This document shows positions 12,301 through 24,300 of a stretch of 64,000 nt of DNA, one piece after another (position 1 is the first letter of the stretch; every line of letters begins with the position of its first letter). A program made the position numbers and the translations under genes. Below the pieces are notes generated by a model that had not been told where the DNA came from, did no database searches, and saw only the letters and a list, made by a program, of their open reading frames with translations. Source of the DNA: Bugula neritina. Lineage: Eukaryota; Bryozoa; Gymnolaemata; Cheilostomatida; Bugulidae. Where the stretch lies: the NCBI GenBank assembly GCA_964035545.1, contig OZ037768.1, positions 10,992,741 to 11,056,740 on the forward strand, in the 5' to 3' direction.

Positions 12301-15300
12301 ATTGATATGGCCAACACTCTGCATCAGATGAGGCCAAATCTCATCACAGGAAACAAGAAAGCCAAAGCTTACAATGATTCAATTTCGGCTTTAGAAACTG
12401 CTACTAGCCAAGGAGGTAATCAATATTAATATACTTCACTTTCTTTTGTGATACATTGAATTTGTGTTGCATACTAAATTCGTGAATACTTTGATATTAA
12501 TTGGAGGTTAAAGATGCAGCAAAATACTACTGCTTGGTTAATGATAGCAAAATCATTATCATTAAGAGTATCTCTGCTCATAGTGATAGTTAGTCAATTG
12601 CAACTTCCAAATCACACACAGTCACACTTTACATCAACTCTAAGCAAGTATTGGTAAAATGGTTTTATAAGCAGCTCTATGTTGCGGGTGAAGGACGATT
12701 TTAATTCTGGAGAAGGGGGTGTTTGAGGTTTGGAGCTATGTCCCAACTCAAAACTCGAGACCCCCAAACTACTGCACCAGACCTAGACCAGATATTCTAT
12801 GCTCATATTTAGCCTCAGTTTTGGAAAAGAAACTTCAGCTCTTCTAAAATGCACATTCACTGTTCATAAAACTAGAACGTTCTAAAAAGATATCAACTAA
12901 ATCGTTTTAGGTATAGTTTAGACAAAGTAAAAAAGATGGCACCCCAAGATTATATAATTTAGTTCAACAGTCAAAGCCTATTTCTTTGCTGTTACTGTTT
13001 TCACTATTAATTCATTAGCCATACTTTTTAGTAGTAATAACATGAAGTAGGTGCAGTAATGAAAATTTGAAACCAGAGACAAATATTATAGTTACGTTCT
13101 CAAAGTGAGTTTCAATCCGAAAACACAGCAAAATTCAAAAGCGCAATTGAAGAACTCAGGTAATTGAAATTTCTGTTACTGCATCTAAATGTACCCATGT
13201 TCATGAGTTATTGAATTTTTTCAGGTGCTGTAGTAATAAGCGGCACAGGATCAAACTGCAGGTTAGTGGAACCGAATGATGGAAATTATTACAACTGCGG
13301 AGGCTGGGGTCACATGATTGGAGATGAGGGAAGCGGCTATTGGATAGCCTGGACTGCTCTCAAAACTCTCATTGATCACGATGATGGCTTCAGTAAATGT
13401 GAACACAGCTTAGATTATGTTAGACAGAGTATGAAGGAATACTTCGAGGTGTCCACAAATTTAGACATGTTGACTCATTTATATACTAAATTCGCAAAGC
13501 ACGCCATTGCCAAGTTTACTATTAAATTAGTCGAGGGGGCTGATAAGGGAGATGCTCTGTGTTTGGATGTATTCAGACAAGCAGGTCATGCGTTAGCCAA
13601 GCATATTATTGCAGTCTGTAAGAAAAGTAGTCCCGAGAAATTTCCAGCTGGACTGACCGTAGTCTGCGTCGGATCCGTGTGGAAAAGTTATAAATACTTA
13701 AAAGATTCGTTTGAGAGCACCCTCCAATCAGTAGTCAAAGATTTTAATGGGGTGACACTAAAACAATTGAGAAAAAATGGAGCAATTGGAGCAGCTATAG
13801 TAGGAGCCCGAGATACTGGTTATAATGTACCGATAGGCTATGATGAACACACAGAGACAATGTCCATCCTGGCGTGACATTAGGCTTCTAAATGTACCGG
13901 TTTTTACATAGATAGTAGATCCTTAGAAATCAAATTCAGAAACTATCAACTGATAGAAACAGGCGAACAGAAATTCAATCTTCAATACAATGCAGCGAAC
14001 AGCTTGACAATTGACCTAAGTTTAAACATATGCTACATGAACAAAATGTTACAAAATCTTTCCAAATTTATTAAAATATACAAGCACAATATTATTATAA
14101 ACATTTAAATTCTCCATCTTTTTAGTTTCTAATTAATAAACATGCAGCATTTATCCCTGATAAACACATTATTTTGCAGTATTTGACTTGTTAACACAAA
14201 CAGTATTTAAAGTTTATAGCCTTGATATATAATGGCAAACTAGATGGCATAAGAATCCCCTCCTGTAAAGTGGAACCTACAGCTAAACTCTAATAGCTCA
14301 TTCACCAACAACTTGCAGAAGTTAATGGTGCACCATGCTATTCAATATTCAAACATCTTAATGAGGCATTAGCTGAACATTGTGAGTGTGATAATTTATA
14401 TTAAAATAATGTTATTAGAGTGAGTCATAATTCAAGATGATAGCATATTTTTATTGGCTACTAAAAATAGGTTATTTTAATTTTTTTCCTATTCAATATT
14501 TCAGTAAGCAGTTACCTCAAATCTTAATATCTACATCAGGGTAGTTTTATAGATATTTTTCACGAAGTATGTTAAAACAGTGTTTTAAACTTTAAACAAT
14601 CCTAGTCATTAATATGTGTACCACAGCAGCTAATGAAGCAAAAGTTAGGAGCAATTAGTAATTAGTTCTTTAATACTGCAGACAAATTTGATAATTAATT
14701 GGAAAACATGTGTGCACAAAATGTATTATAAAACTAATATGCTGGGGCCCACCACCATGAAATTCTATCTAGCTAATAGCTAAGATATTTCTGGATATTT
14801 TAATACTGCATAGAGATAACAGTTTTGCTTCAATCATATGACCACAAATGAGATAAAATTTTGACTGACCATGTTTTTCAATATTGATGAGCATTAAAAT
14901 TTATGAAGATTTTCCTCATAGTTGGTAGTCGCACTTTTAGTTGGTAGTCACAGCCTTAGTTGGTAGTCAGACTCTTAGTTCATAGCCAGACTCTTAGTTT
15001 GTAGTCAGACTCTTAGTTCGTAGTTAGACTCTTAGTTGGTAGTCACACTTTTAGTTGGTAGTCACACTTTTAGTTGGTAGTCACACTTTTAGTTGGTAGT
15101 CAGACTCTTAGTTCGTAGTCAGATCACAATAGAAAGTCAGACTACTTACCCGGAGGGCTCTTGCATGTAGCTTGGCATTTACCACACTGAAGACAGGCGT
15201 TACAGGTAAATCACTAAACAAGGTGATTTGTTTTTTCAGTGCATTTGCTTTCGATTGATCATAAGTTATGGCCTTCAGCTGCATACAAAAGTAAGAACAC

Positions 15301-18300
15301 CGTGTCAAACAACTAGCAAAAAGAAAGATCTTAGGAAATCTATTAAAAACTATATTCTTGGAACAAAGTGACTAGTGTCTAGTTTTACCATTGATTCTTC
15401 ATTTTTATAAGTGCTATCTTCAGAAACATCATCTTCTTTCAGTCTGTAATAGGATGTTCAAAGTTAGTATGGGTATCAACAATGAGCACGTAATTAAAGT
15501 CAACTATGATGAAGAGTACAGTGCAATTGTGGTCCATAAGTGAAATTAGAAGCATTAAAACCACTCAAACATGTATAATCATATGTATATATGAGAGGAT
15601 GACTCCTGGTATCCGAGTGCAAAGCTGCTTAACACACAGAACCGATACTTATGAAAACCAATGAGATGGTAAAACTAGAAACAAATATGACAAATTAGCA
15701 TTTATTTACCTCTGTAGACATACTAATAAATGCATAACATAAAACTTAGTAACTTGTATTGAGAAATTGAAATGAAGAGAGCATCATTTAACATGAACTG
15801 TAAAATCTTAAAATGAAGCAAAAGCTATGAAAAGTGGAAAAAATATCATATTTGCCTCCAGTAGGTTTTACATATTATTTAGGTCTAAACTAAAAACTTT
15901 GGATAGAAATCCTAAAATGACATCTCATTGTAGACATGACCCAAAATTCAGAGAAAGCTACACTGCAGAACTGGAGCTATATATATACATTATTTATTTT
16001 ATTATGTAATTGCAATTTTATTCTCACTGTTAACCTCTGATCTATGTCAACACACTACATAAAATATGATTCCACTCATCCAAAAGTTACTTAAATCAAA
16101 AGTTATTGAATTATACATTAACTTAATGGTAACAAAGCATTTAAAGTTTTTGCAAAAGGTTTTTTATTCATATTATATTGAGCACTTTCCATAGTATATG
16201 CAATCACAACATTATAAAGCAATGAGAATAAATGCACCAGGAAGCAGTACCTTTTTTCATAAACAAGAGACGTAGAGGACTGCTGACCTGGGGTCACATA
16301 AAGGTCATCGTCAGAGCTGGTGGACCTACCATCACCAAATCTGTCAACAGAACCATGTGGAATGTGACAACTCATTTCCAGGTATTCTACTTGATCAATA
16401 CTACTATGAAAACCTACACTGATAGCAAATATAAACTACTTTATTGGCTTATAAGAAACTATCATTAATTAAATTATAGTAAGCTTGTCCTTATAAAATT
16501 TATTGAAAAGTTTTAGTATGAAACTTTATTAAAGAATATAAGCTAAAACTTTATTTCTCGTCACTGAAAATAATTTTGCTTTTAAAAGTTGGATTGCAAA
16601 AACAATTGTTTACTCATTTTCTGAAGGTAGGATAATGATACTTCTAAGAGTAAATGTGGTTGAGCTTGTTATAAGATTTTAGCTTGATAATATATAGGTC
16701 TAGGAAATGTTTTGCTAATGAATCATTAACATATACACATATTTTCAGCCCTTTGCAAATATCTTGTTATGCAGATATTTTGAGCTAGAATTGTACTAAA
16801 AAGTTTGCTTTCACTATATTTACAAGTTTATTATATTCAAATTACACACAAGCATGACATTTCAAAAATGACAAATGGAAAACACCTATTTGGAAAACGG
16901 ACAAATCACCAATAGACAACTCGAAAATAGACAATTAGAAAATGGACAATTGACATTTGGAAAATGATGAATATTCAAAATGGCCTAGTCGAGGAGGGGG
17001 TGTTCAGCATCTGACCGAGTTTAAAATAGCTTATTGTAAATGTGGACAATTTTAAGTTGGAACTATTCAGTAAGTAATTCTACTTCCATGATAGCCTAAC
17101 TGATTTGTGCCTTGTATTCATTTTTGAAAGCTATTTTGAACCCGGCCAGATGCTGAATGTCCCCCCCCCCCCTCCCTCCAGACTAAGCCATTTTGAATAT
17201 TCTTCATTTTCCAAACGTCCATTTTCCAATTGTCATTTTCGAAATGTCACGGATTTGAGAATAGCAAAATGAATAAAGTTGTGTAAACTGGATATGCTCA
17301 CCTATTCAATGGTGGCTTTGCCATCAAGGAGCTGGGATCACACCCTTCAGTATCTATTTGAAAATAATGGTAAAATACAACACATTGTTGCATGTTGGTT
17401 TAAACTGAGCTGAGATATAGAAGCAGCATTGGTCTCGGTATCAATGACTAATGCCATAATGTCAAACAATTTCAAAGGTCACAAACAATTTAAACTAAAG
17501 GTTTAAAGTAAATTATCATTAAAAATTGATATATAATAATTTAGCAAAAATCTGTTCATGAACCAGGTTTGAGGTATGTAGGCGCAGTAATGGAGAAATT
17601 GAGAAAAGCCTGTATTCTAGATTAGAAATGTAGCAAAAGAAGTTATGTTCTCACAAAAATTTCAACCTGCGCCTCAAACAAAAATCTATCAAGAAATTTA
17701 AAGAACTTAAGCTATCTCAATTTCTCCATTACTGCACCTAAATGCCAGGTTTGCAGAAAGATAGAGGACATGCATCAAATAAAAAGAAACATAAAAACAA
17801 ACTTGACGTACAGAAAGTGGGGTTTGGGTAGGTGCTAGAGTCAGCTTGAGAGTGAGAGGATTCAACATTCCCATCAGAACTATTTAAATTTGGTCTCCGT
17901 GATTTCTGATATACTGTGGCATGTTGTTCACTGTCCCCTAAACCATTAGTTACAAACATGAATAAGTTAGTTAGCTGAGGATCAACTGATAACAACATGT
18001 ATATAATTGCATATAAGAACAACAGGATAAGATTGTTTACAGAAACTACTTTTTTGAGTAAATAGACATGGAGGTAGCAGCTTGTATGATACAGTAACAG
18101 CTTTTTCACAGTAATGACCCTCCTTAACATTTGGCCAACAAACAAATAGCAAACTACAGATGCTAAGGTAACAGGGTGGTTTGCTTGTTGATAAAAAATA
18201 AATTGTCTAAACTCTAAATAGAGAAGAGTAAAATCAAAGGGTTGATTAGTAGTCACTGGTGTTACATCTTCAACATTAATAAGGACCAGATAGTAAGCTC

Positions 18301-21300
18301 CTATGAATGCACACTAAACAATAAACAGTTCTAGGATCTGCCATTAAACAGGTGCACCTTGCACCTTGAATGAAAATAGGAAACAAGGGCCATAGCTAAG
18401 ACAATTTATTCAAGTAGTCAAATACAGACCATAAAAAGACATAGAATATGACAGATATATGACAGAATAGCATCAAACTACCCCGAAATCTGATTTTTAA
18501 CGTTTCTGAAATACATAGGTGTAATAGAATACAATTATCACATTTCTGCGCCGATAAAACTAACCATTGAAACTGTTGCTATGGTTACAATTTCGCTCAG
18601 CTTCAGAGGCTGAGAAAGAATCAACTAAATCCAAGCATTTGGAAGTTGAAGGTGAGCGACCAGTATCCACCGAGAGAGAAGGTGGTGGGCGTGGAGGAGA
18701 ACATTGTTGTGCTAGAACAGCAAACAAGCAGCATGCAGATAGATTTGCTCATAGAATAAAATAACAGGATTGTTGCGAGCTACTTCTACTTTGTTTACAT
18801 TTAAATTTGCTTCAGAGAAATTTGAACATTTATAAGGTAAGAAAATTTGTGATGAAGTAAAACTATTAATTGAAGATTTTCTCTATCGATTGAGATTAAT
18901 ATTTAACCAAATTTATATGTTAGCTAAGTAATTGCCCTAAAAATTCACATATTGCTATCTAATGAATCACATCACATTATGGTCTCTTCAAATATGCTTG
19001 ATTTCAAAATACTTAAGTCCAATTGAAGTAAAAGCAATTATTGCTCAATCAAAACTGAAGCAGCTGTAAAAACTAAACATCGCCTAATTGTAGTGGTGAG
19101 GTAACTCCTATTGCAAGCAAGAAAAACTTAAATAAAGTAAAGTAGAACAAAATTATATATCTTTCAGAGTGCTAACAGATTATGGTCTGTTTTTCAAATT
19201 GCAGAACTGCTAATCAAAGTGTTAGAAACATAGTAAACAAAGAATTACCAAGAGACTGAGTCTTTGGAAGGCGAAAACTTGACTGGGAGACATCATTGCC
19301 TATCACACTTGTGTTAGAGTCCCTCTCCAGTGCGACAAGTAAGGATCTACCCCTACCTTTAGGTGATTTGTCTTCAGCTTTTTGTCTAAAATATATCTCA
19401 ATATGCTAAATCAACTTCACACACATGTAAGCAATGATAATAGTCTTTTAACAATTTTCCCACAACCGTTGCTCCACTTAAACTCTAAATACTATTACAG
19501 TGTAAACGACAGAGAGCAGCTGTGGTCTACGGATTAGAGTGTTTGCCTAGGAGGCACAAAGCCATGGGTTCAAACCCCAGTAAAAGGCCATAGGTGATGT
19601 TAGGAAGAGCATCCAGTCATAAATGCTCCCATGCTCCATCTGAATAAGTCCTTAGCCCGATATAGCCAAACCTTTTCCATCAGAGGTTTTCTCACAGGGA
19701 TGGTGACTATAAACTTTCGTGAGTTTTATAACCAACAGGGTTGGAATAAATTACATATGAAAGTAAATAATTACAATTACATGAAAATTTGTCAATTACA
19801 ATTAGAACTAATGTAACTAATTACAATTACATGGTAATGTAATTAATCACAATTACTTTTCTTCTAACATGGGACAAATAGAAGTTATATATTCTCACTT
19901 CTGGGGTCCACCTACCCAGACACTTTTGACAGTGAAGAACCTCCTGTTCTCAACAATAATCCTATACTACATTCAATTAATCTGAACTTTTTATTAAACC
20001 TTAGGCATGGTAAGAATAATATGAATTTTACAAGAGTAAAAATTTTAAGTAATTAACATGTAATTATAAAGTAATTGTAAAAATCAATTACATTAGATAT
20101 GTAATTAATTATAATTACAATTTTATACATGAGTTACAAATTACATTCAATTACTTGAAAAATGTAATTAATTATAACCAATTATAAATTACAACTACAG
20201 ACCTATTATGCTATCAATATTCATATTACTTCCCTACAACAAATATATTGAATTGCTTTGACATTTATCAAATTTATTATTGGTTACATTTATTATATTA
20301 TTAAAATTGTGGTTATATCATTCATTGTACTATTATTTTAATCATTCGTTATTATAACTTGCTTATTGTTATTTTAAAAATCCTAAATATGTGAAGCCCT
20401 CAAAATGGTATACATTTTTGCTAACATACATATGTATTATTTTTAAAAAAATTTATTAGAGTAGAGAAAATGTAAAAACTAAAATGACAGCTTAAAAATG
20501 GCACAATCTAAAAGGAACCCTTTAACCATTGGTGTTATAGAGGGATATATAAACAAAAGGTATTCTATATGTCAGATAAAACTACCCCAAGAGTAGTGAT
20601 TAAAGAGCCATTACATAAAATTACCATTTTTCAACAATATAATAATTATCTAAACCAAAACTTCATTCCACAAACTATGATAAATTACTAGAGTAAACAT
20701 CCAGTTATATATTTGCTAGAACTACACAGTAAATTTCAATACTATATTGCTTTTGTTTACTAATTTATATTAGCATTAAATAAACGACTAAAACTTTTTT
20801 TAACAGATTAAAGGAAGAAGGGTATAATGACAGTAAAGTGCAAGCATTTGAAAATGTAAAATACAATGAAGATCATGCTGAGAAAGTCATTGACAGATTG
20901 AGTCAATTCCGTGAGTGTAGTCGTGGAAACAGAACAATAATTTTAAAGAGCAAATTATCCTGTATTAAAAATATTAATGAGTGTTAAAATTTCAAATAGA
21001 TTATTGCATAGCAACTTTTTCAAACGCAATCATCATGCTATGAAGCAAAAATATGTTCAATATAGTTATATCAAAATAAACAACCTATTGACAGATGATA
21101 CGATAATGGCAGAGAAACCAGTGAAAACAGCACTGAAGGAGTACATGCGCTGGTTGTCATATAGCCTAGCAGAGCAGGAAGCAATGGAAAGATTTGAAGA
21201 AGTTATGGATGACATTTTTGAGAACCATGTTGTAGAATGGGGTCGGATATTTAAGGTAAAGCAAATCCAAATAGCATTGTAAGCAGACTGAGTTAAAAAA

Positions 21301-24300
21301 AGGTGTCTCGTGGAATCAAAAAGCTATACAATTACTAGATTGTTGCATTGTAAACATTTACTTGCTCCCAAGTTAATGAAGGAGATCATGAGCAGACAAT
21401 TAACAATGTATGACCAATTTAATAGCTGCAATTTTGAGATAACACAAAATTTATATAAAAAATTTGAAAAATTTAAACTTTCAATCCCAGTAATGTGGAT
21501 ACAGGTTTATAAATAACTAAAAAGAAACTCATTACTCACTTATACAGACAATTACACACACTAAACAAATGTATGGTGTTTGTGAACATTAGCTTTTCTT
21601 TGATAAATATTCAAAAAGTTTTTAAAATTTTGCAGTATTTAAAGCAAAAGTGGAATATAACAAAATGGGGTTGGTGCAGATAGTTTGTGAAAGATTACTA
21701 AAAAGTATCTTCTTCAAAACATGGATGTCACTTTTAAATAAACAGGTTTAAAATTCTGATTCACCATAAATTATATTAATCAATACTGGGATTCAACAGA
21801 ATTTGTGAAAACAGTTTTGAAACTTGCACATTAATAAATCAACCAAAAAGACAAACACTTTACATCATAACTGCTACATTCATTGCAATATCGTGTATCT
21901 ACAGGCAGTGATACTAACAAGCATGCTGTCTGTAAAGGCCATGAAACACAAATTACCAGGCAGAGTCATCAACTACAAGAAGTGGTTTGTAGACTACTTC
22001 AACAAGGGAGTCAATCATTTCATATCTCATGAGGGGGGCTGGCTACCCAACACTCTCTCCAATGTCAGGCAGCAAATGTCAACAACCAGCTGGCAGCCAA
22101 GCAAAATAACTATCAACCGCCAGAACTCAACAACAAACTGAGAAATCCAACTTTATAACAGGAAATATTACTTACAACCATAATACAACAAAAATAGAGT
22201 AAAATCCGGTGATATGTAATTTTCAGATAGTCATATAACAATAAAGTATGTTTAAAAATTGAATTTTTGGCCTGCTTTTAGTTATTGTTTGATACTAAAT
22301 AACTAAATTTTATCATTCACTACAAAATCTGGGTGTGGATTAGTAAAAAGGACCATTGTAATCACACATCCAAAAGTAGGAGTTGCCGATGACATGACGT
22401 TATCTGATCAAAATTTAGGGATATACAATTACTATGGCAAACAGCTGCAAGTTTACATGCAGAGAAAAACCATAAATATGTTAACAATAATGTGTTAGTA
22501 ATAGGGTAATTCCATGCAAACTCAAATTTTTTCGAGACTCTAATATTGGCATGGAATGACCCAATAATACAGTCAGCTGGGAGCAATAAAGCAGTTACTA
22601 AAACCAATACATTACACCAAACCTCTGATGTTTAGGTGACTTCTCATGAGAAGGAAGTTCCTCCCTGTTCCCTGACATCACATCTCCATAATGGTGCAGA
22701 CTGAGCGGCTCAGAACGGTGATGGAGTCTGAAGTCAGCATTCTCTTCCATACATTTCTCCAGTTCTAAAGATTCCTCAAATGTGAGAAATTTCCGTGGCT
22801 GTTTTGATTCTAAAGCATATCAGTTTTATAAATCAAACAATTTATCAATTCAGTTATATTATTCGTTTAAAAGGCGTTTATACCTTCACGATTTTCAGTC
22901 AAAAATTCAATTTGGCTGAGTTGAAAATTACACCAGTTGCATTGTCATTTGTCAAAATTTTTGTCTTGTGATAACTTAATCGGGCGATTTCCGAGTAATA
23001 ATCAAAGGGAATGGTAAATCCTTGTAAATGTCCGTCTTTAAAACTATAAAGGGGTACTTGGGCAGTGAAATTAACTGAAACTAGGTCCTTTTTTCAGCAA
23101 GGCATAAACGCACCTTAATTTTCATGGTTATGAGTCACAGTGTTTAGAGAGTGAAGAAGAGTTTTCTTTTTAAAAATTAGTTCTCATGAACTGGTGTCTT
23201 TTGAAGTCTCCATCACTGAGAGAACCCTGATTACAAAGGTTTTCAAGCAGCCAAGAACTGCACCTCCTACCATGCTGGGAACATAGTTTGAGGGCTTGTA
23301 CTGTAGCAGAGAGCAATTATGATTGGTTGCTCTTCCTGGCATCACCAATGACATGAACTCAAAGCCATGGCTAGTGTCACACTAGACCAGTGCTCTAAAC
23401 ACTAAGCCATAGCTGCCTCAATACAAAAAACAGCTTATATGAAAATATGAAGCAAACTACATATTCTAGTCTTACCCATTTCTTTAGCTCCAACAGCCAA
23501 CTGTTTAGTGATGAGATGATCGTTAACACACAAATCACCAACATACATGGTGACATTGTGAGCTGATCCAGGCATATACTTGACATGAACATTGGGTTTG
23601 CCTACAACAAGTAACATGCCAAAGTCTGGAGGAACGCAGGTTAATGAATATAAATGATGCAACACTGCAAGTTGAGTCTAGTGTAACAGACTGAAGCCTG
23701 AGAAGTTATAGTAGAGCTTAACTTTTTGAAGCTTCCCCAAATATAACTTCAAGTGATTTATAAACAGAACCTACCAGTAATTAGCGTCTTGAGATGCTGG
23801 GTAGCAGCTGGAGTCCACGTCTTACATTCTCTGCAGCAGTAAAAATGATATTACAATAATTTTAATTGTCTGTTGAACATTTATTTGTTTCAGTAAACTT
23901 TTCTAATTTCAAAATATTAAACCAGAGACATAACTAGAAAATATTTTAGAGGTCATTGCATTTTTATCTCAAAAATTTTCTTCCAGTATTGTGTTAATGT
24001 TATACTGAAGTGTGACATAATGTTATTCATGGTATACTAGCTAGTTAGTATTTGTTAGTTGATGCTCACGATGATAAATGTTAGCTACATAATTATGCAA
24101 GAATTTTTAAAAGAAGCAAAATGATAGACAGTGCAGTGGAAAACTGAATTTCAACACAATATAGGTTGTCATGAACATATTAGATACTATAATACACCAA
24201 TATACACCTGCAGGCACTAGTACATACCAGTATATATCAGCAGGCACCAGCATACATCAGTTCATGTATACCAGTATATATCAGTGCACAACAGCAAGCA

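Larger units (their letters stand above)
11620..15149. other. TDRD12 intron that hosts the NAGK gene
   Basis: A 3.5-kb intron on the minus strand, bounded by exons 15278-15150 and 11619-11407. It contains the complete NAGK gene on the opposite strand, a MITE copy in the NAGK intron and a minisatellite near its 5' splice site. About 14150-14900 holds nothing recognisable. Confidence 0.85.
19386..22622. other. TDRD12 intron that hosts the BCL-2-like gene and a SINE
   Basis: A 3.2-kb minus-strand intron. It holds a tRNA-type SINE (19508-19735), the complete BCL-2-like gene on the + strand (20498-22141) and its poly(A) signal. Nothing else is recognisable, though 19780-20180 repeats ATTACAATTAC-like blocks. 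Confidence 0.8.

Noticed and set aside
17738-18256. Long minus-strand frame of 172 codons
   Set aside because: Only 17812-17937 is a TDRD12 exon. The rest of the frame runs into the intron upstream of the acceptor and has no matching features.
19508-19600. Possible tRNA gene (A and B boxes present)
   Set aside because: No acceptor or anticodon stem can be drawn and the sequence continues into a repeated body. It is a SINE.
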